From contig NC_079885.1 of the NCBI RefSeq assembly GCF_029227915.1, forward strand, positions 13,033,001 to 13,097,000: a stretch of 64,000 nt of DNA, given 5' to 3'. This stretch comes from Hydractinia symbiolongicarpus (Eukaryota > Cnidaria > Hydrozoa > Anthoathecata > Hydractiniidae). The notes beneath the pieces are model-generated. The model made no database searches, was not told where the DNA came from, and worked only from the letters and a program-made list of their open reading frames with translations. The position numbers were made by a program, and so were the translations under genes. Every line of letters starts with the position of its first letter. Position 1 is the first letter of the stretch. Positions 11,657 to 20,288 of the stretch are shown one piece after another.

Positions 11657-12560
11657 ATGTTTACAACATTTCTGAATAATAAAATGAGTGTTGAAATATT
11701 TATAATTTTACCGTTATATTTAAATATTTTTTATTTATTTTATTTATTTTATAAACTTTCACCTATAATAAATAAAATGTCTAAACTAAATGATTTTCTT
11801 AATGAAATTGATACGCAAAAAACAGAAGATATACGTGAGTACCTACGTAACAATCTATTAAAAATATCTACCACCCAAAACACCCTGGAGTATTGACAGA
11901 TTAAATAAAGCGTCAGATAAAGTCATTGATAAACTATATGAGGTAAATATTAGTGTAAATAATAGCGTAAATAATAAAGATCTTTTATCAAAATATTCTG
12001 GTGTTGATAATTTCCAAAACGCGATGATTTAAATTCTAGTTATTTAATTAAAAATTCAGCATGTGAAACTCTTGTAAATTTATCAGTGGATACTAATGGT
12101 CACACACCTATGGGGATTTTTGGGTAGCATATATATGAAAAATGTGGCTTTTATCTGGCTCCAGTTTATACTAGACGAGAAACACTAAAGAGAGACGAGA
12201 AACTACAAGAAATTCTAATAACGAGACTTATATTTTGGATAAAGGTGACTGTCCAAAAGAAATTAAAAATAGAGAAAAAATTAAAGAAGATGAAATATGG
12301 GGAATAAAATGTCAAAGGTAGCTGTAGGATTACATGAAATATATGATCTAGGTCTTGCATACTTGACTCGATTGAGAATTACGCCAAGTTTTAAAGAAGC
12401 GCTCTGTCATGGTTTGCATGTGGATCGAAATATCGTACTCACTCCACCTGCGGCTAGGTTTCCAGCCGATGTCTGCGTGTTGGAGCTAGGTAAAAAGAAT
12501 TCGAAATATCAATATAAGAAAAATGATTCGAATTTATCAAGAATAATGTGAGTTGTGTGA
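11657..12560 (+). other. AT-rich block with short unidentified ORFs inside Polinton D
   Basis: This block, between PolB and the small TM gene, is much richer in A and T than its neighbours. Frames include 11657-11896, a membrane-like start (IFIILPLYLNIFYLFYLFYK) running into MSKLNDFLNEIDTQKTEDIR, then a frame from about 11900 with asparagine-rich text (YEVNISVNNSVNN). An ORF at 12297-12551 is of unknown kind. None resembles the corresponding gene of Polinton B (the 44076-43594 protein). It may be foreign cargo or a much diverged accessory gene; stops at 11894 and 12030 show that it is decayed. Confidence 0.4.
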
Positions 12561-12618
12561 TTGAAATTTTATAGAGGTAAATCTTCTATAAAATAATGTT
12601 TGTTGCTAACAATAATAA

Positions 12619-13001
12619 ATGAGCGACAAGGTGCAGAACAGCGTATAATTACAAAACCAGTAAAACATCCAGGCCGAGTAGCACACGGTCACAAGTTATC
12701 AGTACTGATGAAGAAAAGGAAAGAACAACTGAGGCACTCTTCTGGAGACAGTTAAATATCAAGTACTTTGTCAAGTACTTCGTCAAGTAGCAACGCGACA
12801 TCACCAAGTTCTAGCACCATAGTGATAGTAGGCTTTGGTGTTTGGTATAAATTTTTTAAGCAACGCGGAACCTTTGCAACACAGTTCCAAAAACAGCAGC
12901 AGCAGCAACAACCTGAAAAATCATCAGGGCAGGAAAAGGTTCCGCTTTTTGGAAAAAATAAAGTTAAAACTCAAGAAATAGACATTTTTAAAATGCGTTG
13001 A
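12619..13001 (+). pseudogene. Small Polinton membrane protein of element D (RIITKPVKH family)
   Basis: From the ATG at 12619 the text reaches RIITKPVKHPGRVAHGHK after a frame change. It continues with a Lys/Arg-rich stretch, then a Ser-rich linker and a hydrophobic segment (TIVIVGFGVWYKFF) near 12815-12860. The equivalent protein of Polinton B (43552-43286) has the same ERIITKPVKH start and a longer membrane helix before WWYKF. The part from 12860 to 12894 is a GC-rich foldback insertion, followed by a glutamine run. Function unknown; position and single TM helix suggest a virion or membrane component. Confidence 0.65.
12860..12894 (+). repeat. GC-rich foldback copy in the small TM gene of Polinton D
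   Basis: GCAACGCGGAACCTTTGC followed by ACACAGTTCCAAAA matches, with small changes, the blocks GCAACGCGCTTTGCCACA and TGGTTCCAAA of the copy at 16974-17015. It contributes the residues QRGTFATQFQK, which have no counterpart in the Polinton B protein. Confidence 0.65.
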
Positions 13002-13015
13002 ACCTATATAATAAA

Positions 13016-13255
13016 TGAGTAGTTCCAGCGTTACACCACAAGAAAAAGAAATAATTGATATGCTTATAAAACCTTGGTAGATCTTGGATTTACCTTTGGG
13101 TACGCATTGATAGGTAAGAAATTTTTAGGGATTACCCTCTGCAAAGATGGATATGAACGATATTTCAAAAATGACTGGATACTTCGCAACAGGACGCGCA
13201 AGTCAAGAAATGGCAGTCAAAAAAGGATGGATTCCGGCAAGCATTGTGCCTAAAT
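13016..13255 (+). pseudogene. Small conserved Polinton protein of element D (GWIPASIVPK tail)
   Basis: The reading starts at ATG 13016 with MSSSSVTPQEKEIIDML, loses frame near 13070, and recovers as KMDMNDI ... GYFATGRASQEMAVKKGW before ending IPASIVPK and a stop at 13253-13255. Polinton B has the same protein at 43251-42979 with VTPKEKEILDMLYE and an identical GWIPASIVPK core. In both elements it lies directly after the RIITKPVKH gene. Function is unknown. The tail is strongly conserved between two elements that otherwise differ a lot, which argues for past selection. Confidence 0.65.
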
Positions 13256-13275
13256 AATAAATATAATAAACAAAC

Positions 13276-13697
13276 ATGGCAAGCATTCTTGTAGCTGGGG
13301 CAGCAATAAACGCTCTAGCTTTCTCAGGATCAAATTTTCTATTCAGTACACTCTCAGGACATGGTGAAGAAGAGCGAAAAAGACACGATAAAGCTATAGA
13401 ACAATGCAGGCTGCGCAAGCTCAGTGGGTACGGGATCGGCAAGCAAAAATCGATTGGTATAACCATCAACGAGACCTGAAGAGACAAGCGGGGGAGGATT
13501 TAAAGGCTCTTGATGCAGGCATGCGAGAATATTACATTGCTACGATCGATAAAGCTCCCAGACTTTCAGATTTTTACACACCCTCCAAACATCCAGAAGA
13601 CGGTGAACTCACCTTCATTGTAGGGTCCCTAGCTCTTTTAGGGGTTGTTGTGCATAAATATGAATATAAAAAAAAGAAAAAAAAGCACACGTTTTGA
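13276..13697 (+). pseudogene. Polinton protein with N-terminal hydrophobic segment, element D
   Basis: The ATG at 13276 opens MASILVAGAAINALAFSGSN, a hydrophobic start, followed by LFSTLSGHGEEERKRHDKAIEQ. A frame change near 13405-13475 leads into AQWVRDRQAKIDWYNHQRDL and a basic, coiled-coil-like middle. The C-terminal part has LSDFYTPSKHPEDGEL and a second hydrophobic helix (FIVGSLALLGVVVHKY). The Polinton B copy (39340-39500) shares MATLAIMAGRALINALAFSG but is cut short. Probably a two-helix membrane or virion protein; no enzymatic motif seen. The gene lies directly upstream of the integrase in both elements. Confidence 0.65.
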
Positions 13698-13703
13698 GAT
13701 GCA

Positions 13704-14663
13704 ATGTTAATGTTAAAAGAACATATCGTCACAGAAGAAGATACAGAAAAACTAAACACCATTTACTACAACATAGAACATCTATGGGTTGGAAGGAAAG
13801 CAATTAAATTACTGGCTGAGGAGAGTGGACTTTCCAAAAAGAAAGTCGTACATTGGTTATTTCGGCAATTACTATGGCTACGAAATGCACCACTGTGGTC
13901 TGCTGTATATGCCACACAACAAAGTTTATGGAAATGTCTATAAATATATCTTAACAGGCATCGATGTAGCCTCAAGATATAAAGTGACAAGACCTCTACC
14001 TACGAAAAAAACTACCAAAGTTGCAGATAGGATCAAGGATATATATAAAGCAGTACCTCTACGCTATCCTACAATATTTAAATGTGATAATGGAGCTGAG
14101 TTTAAGTCAGATGTAACAAAATTGTTAGAAGAAAAAGATGTGAAAATTTCTAGGGCAACAACAAAATATCATCATACATTTACAGCTTTTGTAGAGTCCT
14201 ATAACAAGATCCTTGCAAAGAGACTTTTTAAGCCTCAGGATGCGCAAGAGTTGGTCACTGAGGACCAAAGTAGCATATGGGAAAAAAACTTGTATCTTCC
14301 AGTGAAAGGCCTCAACAATACCAAGACTGCAATGATCGGTATGAAACCATCAAAAGCTATCAAGTTGGAGAATGTACCACTTGCGAAAAATGAGGCTTAT
14401 CCTGATGAAAAACCGCTACCGGAGGATGGTCTATACCTTTATCTACTTCAACATGGAGAAGAGCATGGAGATCAGAAAAGACGGGTAACGGATGCTTTTT
14501 GGAGCAAAAAGATGTATAGATTGGATCGTATTGTGACAGACCTAAATAGTCGCGTGTTGTACTGTCTGAAAGAAGGGCCTGAGCGTAGTTTTGTTGCAGA
14601 AGAATTAATTTCCAGATTCCAGAAGATGTAGCAGTCCCTCCTGAGTATGTGAAAGAATGGTAG
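13704..14663 (+). pseudogene. Retroviral-type integrase of Polinton D, catalytically dead
   Basis: Frames 13704-13943 and 13789-14631 make up an rve-type DDE integrase. The N-terminal part has YYNIEHLWVGRKAIKLLAEE. The core has CDNGAEF (second Asp) and FVESYNK (Glu), 35 residues apart as expected for D,D35E. The first Asp is lost: MHHCGLLYMP stands where Polinton B has MHQFDILYMP (GAC to GGT). In addition about 70 bp before this motif are deleted. The last codons are frameshifted near 14605; the ancestral end is KEW and the stop at 14661-14663. In an intact element it would insert the linear DNA copy and make a 6-bp target duplication. Confidence 0.9.
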
Positions 14664-14677
14664 ACACATATACATTC

Positions 14678-14701
14678 TTGTAAGTCTCATGAGATTTACA
14701 A
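14678..14701. terminator. Hairpin between convergent integrase and CLENF genes (element D)
   Basis: TTGTAAGTCTC and GAGATTTACAA form an 11-bp stem (one G-U) around a 2-base spacer. It starts 15 nt after the ancestral integrase stop and ends 13 nt before the stop of the opposing gene. The same stem sequence recurs at 15338 and 16177. Confidence 0.6.
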
Positions 14702-14713
14702 AAACTTTATTCC

Positions 14714-15245
14714 TTATTCTCGCAGATAATCATAAGGATGTAAGGTATAGAATGGGTACCCATATACGATTCCTTTAATAACATTTGGCTCGTTATCGAG
14801 GTTGATTTCCATTAGAAGCCTATCTGGTATATGCACGCCTAGGATGTCGCCTATTTTTTCCAAGTCTGCCAGATCCGATAGCTTTGTTTCTTTATTTTTG
14901 ATCACTTCATAACAGATAACACCGTATTTGTACAAATCTGTACTAACCATATGCAACCCTAGGCGTGTTATATCATTCTCTAACTCCAATGTCGATATCA
15001 AGTCTTGGGAAAGTTGCCCATGCTTTTTCTCCTAATGCTACTCTGCGTAAAAGCTCTTCATCAGTTGGATGCTCAAATCCTTCATAGTATGGTCCATTTC
15101 GATAGGTAAAATTTTCCAAACATTGCGGCCAATAACCAGTAAGTGACGAGCTACGCGCTTTGCCTGCCTTGACACAACATTTTAGAACAGGCACAGAGAT
15201 ATTGTAGTGAGACGTAAATTGTTCTTGTTGTACGTATGCGTCCAT
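14714..15245 (-). pseudogene. Conserved Polinton protein of unknown function (CLENF motif), element D
   Basis: Two minus-strand frames, 15245-14973 and 15001-14714, give one protein homologous to the intact copy in Polinton B (41031-40438). Shared text includes QCLENF (CPTCLENF in B), YYEGFEHPTDEELLRRVA, GLHMVS and the strongly conserved NEPNVIKGIVYGYPFYTLHP near the C-terminus. Relative to B there is an insertion of about 14 residues (CCVKAGKARSSSL), encoded by a GC-rich foldback copy at 15144-15178. The frame is lost near 14990. The gene faces the integrase; a hairpin lies between them. Confidence 0.65.
15144..15178 (-). repeat. GC-rich foldback copy in the CLENF gene of Polinton D
   Basis: GAGCTACGCGCTTTGCC is identical over 17 bases to part of the copy at 17901-17931 and close to 8633-8647. 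It encodes the residues absent from the homologous protein in Polinton B. Confidence 0.7.
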
Positions 15246-15337
15246 TTTTTCTTTTTCGGTATTTCATCGCTTTCTTCTCCATTCGTAGTGGTGTGGACAG
15301 ATAAGCGATAGCGTCACTTAGGCCCATTTTTTACTTC

Positions 15338-15359
15338 TTGTAAATCATAAGAGTTACAA
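15338..15359. terminator. Hairpin downstream of the BRO-like gene (element D)
   Basis: TTGTAAATC and GAGTTACAA pair at eight of nine positions around ATAA. It is a degenerate copy of the TTGTAAGTCTC hairpins at 14678 and 16177, and lies 6 nt beyond the stop of the minus-strand gene ending at 15365. Confidence 0.5.
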
Positions 15360-15364
15360 TAATA

Positions 15365-16006
15365 TTAGTCTTCTAGTGCCGGAACAACTAAATTATACAA
15401 GTCATCTCGAGTAAGGTTGATAAGTCTGAAGTGACATTGATACCTCTCCACATGCCCTTCCTCTTCAAATCTATTAAAGGCGTGCATATCGTTTGGATTA
15501 TCTATGACGACAATCTCTTCAGAGTTCGGAAAGTTGTCGCTGATCAATCGTCGTTTTTTAGGGATGGCACCTCTCTAAATATGCGCACAATAGTATAGCA
15601 GATGATGATACTTTTTGTCGTCCTGCGTGCCATGCTTGCGATAAATCATAATCACGTTATCTTTTCTAGGATCTTGCGCACGTGGTACGTGTCTTTGCCG
15701 TATCTCCAAGTTGTCTTGCTCAAGAATAGCAACCTGTCTATTTCTGTCTTCAAGATCATCCTCGAGGATAGAGATGGTTGTGTCTTTTTCTTCGTTCAGC
15801 TGGTGTTGCTCTTTGACCTCATCTTGTAATTTTTCAACACCTTTTTTCGCAAGCCACCTGGTAATTTCAGCCGTCTTCGGTTTGCTAGAACGACGCACAA
15901 TCTCCAAGGCGCCATCCATTGTCACGAACTGATCGGTGGAGTTTTTTGATCTACCAAGAGTATAGTCGCCGACTACACCCTCTATTTCTACCCTTGTTGC
16001 TATCAT
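15365..16006 (-). pseudogene. BRO/MSV199-like DNA-binding protein, element D
   Basis: The frame 16006-15575 starts MIATRVEIEGVVGDYTLGRS. It has a short helical domain with FVTMDGALEIVRRSSKPKTA and ITRWLAKKGVEKLQDEV, typical of MSV199/BRO-type proteins of large DNA viruses. A heptad-rich coiled coil follows (about residues 65-105). Then comes KDNVIMIYRKHGTQDDKKYH, the start of a C-terminal domain that continues in another frame at 15547-15365 (NSEEIVVIDNPNDMHAFNRF). The Polinton B homologue is at 41765-41099. A frameshift near 15570 splits it. Probably a DNA-binding regulator; the exact role is unknown. Confidence 0.65.
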
Positions 16007-16176
16007 ATGGTGATCAAGGCTATCCTGTCTAACATTTGGAATCTCTAAGGATCGAGATCAGCACGCTTGAATTCCTGGATTACAAGAGACATTTTTATCT
16101 TGTTAATTTTTGAATCCGAAAAAACATTTTCTTGGACTGTCCAAGAAAAAAAATATATGTTCCGTGTTGCTGTTAT

Positions 16177-16207
16177 CTTGTAAGTCTCATGTGTTGAGAC
16201 TTACAAG
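16177..16207. terminator. Perfect 13-bp hairpin 3' of the endonuclease gene (element D)
   Basis: CTTGTAAGTCTCA and TGAGACTTACAAG are exact reverse complements around the loop TGTGT. The hairpin begins 16 nt beyond the reconstructed stop (16225-16223) of the minus-strand gene. It shares its stem with the hairpins at 14678 and 15338. Confidence 0.7.
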
Positions 16208-16222
16208 AACATATGGGAAACT

Positions 16223-16837
16223 TCACTGCGTAATACAGCGATAAATTTTGTTAATGATGTGAAACATGGAGAAGTCGGGCGCATCAGGGTTATATCGTAT
16301 AAAGGTGCATCCCAAGCCTTGCTCGATATGTTTTTGTTATTTTACCTCGTAGTCAATATCTCTATCATTATGTCCAAATTCTTCACATTCGACAGCTAAT
16401 CTATACTTTGGAAAGTACATGTCGATCCTATATCCATCGACATGATGCTGCACCACCATATCTTCACTATCAAAAGCAGTGCGGATAGCGTTCAGGGTGC
16501 CTTCCTCCTTGGACAAAAGCTTCATATTTCCAATTTCTATGCCACAACGCTCCGCAATTTTAATAGCATCCAAACTTTAGCATCGCATCAAGATTTCTAT
16601 ATCATCCTCAGCGGAAATGAATATATCATGCCCATTTTGTCTGCCTCCATACGAAGCTGATCGGGAAAGTTCATATCTGCTTTGCCCTTCGATATTAAAA
16701 TTTCTGTATTTTGTTCGTATCTCACAAATCCCACAACATTTACCAACACGGCTTCGTTTAAACCATGGAACCTGACAATCGTCATATATGATTTCTACGT
16801 GTGGGGTAAGCACTATAACAAACCTTTGGGAAGACAT
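16223..16837 (-). pseudogene. PD-(D/E)XK-type endonuclease of Polinton D
   Basis: Three minus-strand pieces follow one another. 16837-16577 starts MSSQRFVIVLTPHVEI. 16573-16337 contains MDAIKIAERCGIEIGNM and the nuclease core YRIDMYFPKYRLAVECEEFG with HNDRDIDYEVK. A frame-shifted tail reaches 16223 with GCTFIRYNPDAPDFSMFHII. The spaced D (IDMYF), E (VECEE) and following basic YEVK fit a PD-(D/E)XK active site, and the RYNPD tail is common in such enzymes from large DNA viruses and Polintons. Breaks at 16575 and 16337 show decay. Polinton B has no copy that I can see. The role is likely DNA cleavage or recombination. Confidence 0.6.
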
Positions 16838-16938
16838 TTTTTTGTTATATCCTCAGATCGAACCAAATTTTTTGTATGGACGAATCTATACAAAACTTAG
16901 CATGTTTTCGCGCTTTCATCCATAAAATCGCCTATCGC

Positions 16939-17745
16939 CTAGCGGCTCCGCAAAAACAGCGGCTGGAACTTGTGGCAGCAACGCGCTTTGCCACATGGTT
17001 CCAAAGCGCGTGGCAAAGAGATTATAGCGTGACACCATAGCACTTGCAAGCCGTCGTGGTTTACTTTATAAAACCCTAATTTAATATTGGTGATCTTGTA
17101 AGTAGCATCTGCCGCTTTTACTGCCGTAGATCCTGAGGCCACTGTACCTGCATCTTTGATGACATCTGCATACGATACAAAATGGAGAACAAACTGCAAC
17201 CTGTCGTGTAATCCAGGCTGGTAGAACGGTAGGTCTCTAGTCAATTCAAACATCTTTCCCAGAGGGATACAAAAGGTATTCCTGTAAGCTGCAACGATCG
17301 CTTTTTCCTCGATATTACCCACATGATCGCTAGCATTTACCTGCAAGGCGCGGATTGTACCATCCTTTTTGAATGAAGTTGTTTTCGCGTTCGAATTTAG
17401 ATAGCCATAGATCTCTGTAGACAGCGAGCACTCTGTAGTCGTTAATACTTTGTACCTCGTTTCCATTTAGTGTGATTTTCAGGTTCTGCATCAGACTCTG
17501 ATATTGGAAACGATAGCACGCTTTGTATTTGTACCGGTTAGTTCGAAATTAAACAAGAGTTTAGGGCTCCGAGGAAAAATGACATCATTCTGTCCCATGT
17601 TTGGTACGTCGACATACAAGTCCTCGTTCTGATCGATCGTAGATGGGACATGACTCACCTTTACATGCCGCTTTTTCGCGCTAATTGCGAACATCGTTAT
17701 TAACTCTGCATTGGGATCAAGTGTTTTTTTAAATATATTACTCAT
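16939..17745 (-). pseudogene. Major-capsid-type protein (hexon-like) of Polinton D, C-terminal half missing
   Basis: The minus-strand start at 17745 gives MSNIFKKTLDPNAELITMF. Then come the block EDLYVDVPNMGQNDVIFPRS and, after a frame change near 17480, EEKAIVAAYRNTFCIPLGK, LPFYQPGLHDRLQF and YKITNIKLGFYKV. All match the Polinton B protein at 37712-38952. In D the match stops at about 17040 and runs straight into a GC-rich foldback (16974-17015), so the second half (LFVDPLKV ... LHGSGRP in B) is deleted. In family terms this is the likely double jelly-roll capsid protein (PY/MCP); that assignment rests on size, gene context and two similar beta-rich halves in B, not on a fold search. Confidence 0.65.
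16974..17015 (+). repeat. GC-rich foldback copy at the capsid-gene deletion junction (best-preserved copy)
   Basis: ACGCGCTTTG (16981-16990) and CAAAGCGCGT (17002-17011) form a perfect 10-bp stem around CCACATGGTTC. The stem is preceded by GTGGCAGCA and followed by GGCA. Related copies lie at 8635, 12860, 15144, 17901 and 19946, all within Polinton D. Confidence 0.8.
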
Positions 17746-17784
17746 TAATACTACTTTATTATTAGTTGTTTTTGTTAAAATAAA

Positions 17785-19084
17785 ATGGATAATCCAACAT
17801 ATGAAGGAGACGATTTTACACCTGAGGAAAATATTCCAGATGATACGGATGTTAGATTTAGTAAACCTGAGGACCTTGTCCATCCGGCCACCAGCTTGAC
17901 GCAGCAACGCAGAGCTACGCGCTTTGCCACGCCTGAAAAAAGACAGGGGAGCGCGTTGGGACTAGAACAGATGGGATGGGTCAAACAATCGAAGATCGAC
18001 GCTCTTTATGACTATCTTGAGAAGACACTAGAGGAGCCGAATGCGTGACAATATCATGAGTTTAAAGTGGAAGGGGATCGGCTTATCTTTAGGAATAGAG
18101 ATATAACCGACCTTGTGAATAAAAAAACCGGGGAATTTCGATCAGTCCGTGCAATAACAACGAACCTGAAACCCGGCCTTGTAAGGGACCTAGGATTCAC
18201 GAATTATACTAGTACGTCCAATAAAAGGGAAGTGGTTCGACAACTTTCGAATAAAATAGATAAGGCGATCGAGGATGCTGCTGATAAGATAGAACTGACA
18301 CTGCAGCGGCTAGAGAATTCTCTGGATGAAACGAAGAGCCTTCTAGCGGAAATTTCCTTTGGTGGCGAAGTTTTTACCAAACGGAGAGAGGAGGGTTTAA
18401 ACTCGAATTCATAAAGGGGAATTTAAAACACCTGAAAAGTAAAATAACTTATTATAATAGGGAGATTGAAAAGGTAGACCCAAGGATTAAGAGACCTGAA
18501 GAGAAAAAAGGACAGCCTGGGGTCTCTGAACAACAGATAGAGATTAGGAATACAGATATTGCAAAGGCTAAAGAAGATCTAGAACGACTTCAAGGTGAAA
18601 AAGAAGCTGCACAGGAGGCATATGGTGTACTATCATCCAAGATTCAAGGTCAACTCACCGCTATTAAGGAAACGCTGATGAAAATGGGAGAGGGTGACAA
18701 ATCGCTCGCTGAAAAACTTGAGATCTTATTCAAGGAACAAGGAATCGCTATAGCAAGCATCGTTTCAGCCGTAGGCTTTCTATTATCCACCATTGTACTA
18801 GCAGTGACAGGTGGAACAGCAGCAGCTGGTGCTGCAGCGGGAACTGGTGGAGGTAGTAAAGGATTTTTACGAAAACAACTTGAAAAACTTGGTAAATTTT
18901 TAAAGTACTTGGCAGGGAAAGCAGGTGCAGCATTGCCTGGTATCATTGGTACAGTAGTCTCCTTCAAGGTGGCAGCTATGTTGTTGAATTTGTTGCGCAG
19001 CATTTGTATATAGCAATTGCTGGCGCTGTTAGTATTATTGTTGCATACGTTCGGAAGAGAGGCAGCAGTTCCAAAAGATCGTAA
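17785..19084 (+). pseudogene. Coiled-coil membrane protein of Polinton D
   Basis: ATG 17785 opens MDNPTYEGDDFTPEENIP. The frame has one in-frame TGA at 18046-18048, then continues unchanged through DRLIFRNRDITDLVNKKTGE, LVRDLGFTNYTSTSNKREVV and a long charged coiled coil (18250-18660). After a frame shift near 18400 it resumes. The C-terminal part has LFKEQGIAIASIVSAVGFLL, an Ala/Gly-rich hydrophobic stretch (TGGTAAAGAAAGTGGGSKG), LEKLGKFLKYLAGKAGAALP and another membrane segment. It ends with a basic tail (VRKRGSSSKRS) at 19084 after a second shift near 19000. The Polinton B homologue is at 37688-36843. Such glycine-rich amphipathic tails suggest a membrane-active virion protein; that is inference. 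Confidence 0.6.
17901..17931 (+). repeat. GC-rich foldback copy in the coiled-coil gene of Polinton D
   Basis: GCAGCAACGCAGAGCTACGC followed by GCTTTGCCACG combines the GCAGCAACGC block of the 16974 copy with the GAGCTACGCGCTTTGCC block of the 15144 copy. It is read in frame as QQRRATRFATP. Confidence 0.65.
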
Positions 19085-19272
19085 ATAGGGTAGCTTCGCC
19101 TTGCTGCAACCCTACTTTTGAAACCATAGATAAAGTAAAATAACAGCTATCCCTGTTGAAATCAAAGCAGCCTTGGTATCCTCGTGCTGCGTAGCCCTGT
19201 CATCTAGCTTTGCGGGACAGCTTCGCGATCTGCTTCCTGGGTCTGAAGTTGCGGCACCCACTTCTCAAGAGG
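19085..19272. other. Spacer between convergent coiled-coil and minor-capsid genes (element D)
   Basis: About 190 bp with no open frame of note. It holds GC-rich bits (TTCGCCTTGCTGCAAC at about 19094; GCTGCGTAGCCC at about 19187) that may be worn copies of the foldback family, but the match is too weak to claim. Confidence 0.35.
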
Positions 19273-20267
19273 CTACGCTGGATGAGGATCAGATTTCTTC
19301 ATTTTGTTAAGATCACCTTGAACCCCAATGTTTGACATTGCGGGTGCAATCAAGACATTATTATTATACCCCTCAATTTTGCCAATACGAAGATTCATAT
19401 CTGATGGCAATATGTACACGCTGGGCATGACAGCAAAATTTACAGGAGTTCTAGCATATTGGAGTACTTTTTGGAAACGTGTTATATCGCCCCCTGCATT
19501 TTCTTCTCTCAACACCATACTTTCAAAGTTTGGTAATAGGATTTGCCTCACTGTATAGTTGTCTGCGCCAGAACCTAGCAAGGATGCTTTTGCTTCCGCC
19601 TGTGACCAAAGTATTAAGACCACGTAGACGCGAACACTTTCACTAAGTTTTGTCAAACCTTCTTATGTAAGACCCTTGTTTGTTGGCATAATAAACTTTG
19701 CATAATCCCCATCAACTTGTGGCCACCATTCACCGTTGGTTAGTGAAGCACCTACTGCTTTAAATTTATAAAGACCGTAAGGATCTGCACCATACTCATG
19801 TCATACTTGCGCGAATCCAGATGTTGAATAAGGATTCTTGTATTGACTAAACCCATCGTCAAAAGGCATGGACACTTTCAGTCTTCCCAATATACGACGC
19901 ATGTGTTAGTATACATGAAATCAAAAGATAGAGTTGACAAGGGGGCGGCAGCGCGAAACATAGTTCCAAAAGATCCAGTCATATGTTTAGCAGATATGCC
20001 TAATGCTGTTGTCGCGCAATGAGCTCCAAAATTAACTTGGATGTTCCAGTAATCCAATGCTTGCCCATCCAATCCAATTCGAATGGGATCGTTAAGGTGA
20101 GTCGTTGGAACTTTGAGGGGATACTTGCTAAACTCTGAGAATACTACAGGAATATATGATTCTGTTGATATGTACAGATCCTGGTGTTCAAGATTTGTTA
20201 TACCTAGAAGCCATTCTCCCCTGTTTGATTTATATTTTGCCTTGGAGTTGTATAAGTAAATATTCAT
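19273..20267 (-). pseudogene. Minor-capsid-type (penton-like) protein of Polinton D
   Basis: Start ATG at 20267 gives MNIYLYNSKAKYKSNRGEWL. Then follow GITNLEHQDLYISTESYIPV and a core with QALDYWNIQVNFGAHCATTA and LGISAKHMTGS. The reading continues in other frames through a KNPYSTSGFAQV-like stretch (about 19850-19790) and KLSESVRVYVVLILWSQAEA, ending FAVMPSVYILPSDMNLRIGK. The same order of blocks is found in Polinton B at 35892-36830. Size and position fit the second capsid protein of Polintons (PX, penton-like); this is inference from context. A 27-bp insertion at 19946-19971 and stops near 19870 and 19658 disable it. It is divergent from the KQLYITDINKP gene, sharing a 20-bp promoter gap. 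Confidence 0.6.
19946..19971 (-). repeat. Short GC-rich foldback-like insertion in the minor-capsid gene (element D)
   Basis: CGGCAGCGCGAAACATAGTT followed by CCAAA resembles the GCAACGCG...ACATGGTTCCAAA blocks of the 16974 copy. It inserts the residues FGTMFRAAA between TGS and PLSTL, where Polinton B has TGSVPLVNS. Confidence 0.55.
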
Positions 20268-20288
20268 TGTTTCTTCTTATAAGAAACA
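20268..20288. promoter_or_regulatory. Bidirectional promoter palindrome between divergent capsid-region genes (element D)
   Basis: TGTTTCTT and AAGAAACA pair perfectly around CTTAT in the 20-bp gap between the start of the minus-strand minor-capsid gene (20267) and the plus-strand gene (20288). Polinton B has TTTCTTAGAAGAAA at about 35875-35888 in the same place. A shared promoter element is the natural reading, not proven. Confidence 0.45.

Noticed and set aside
12297-12551. 84-residue ORF in the AT-rich block as a separate gene
   Set aside because: No recognisable content and no homologue in Polinton B; covered by the block entry.
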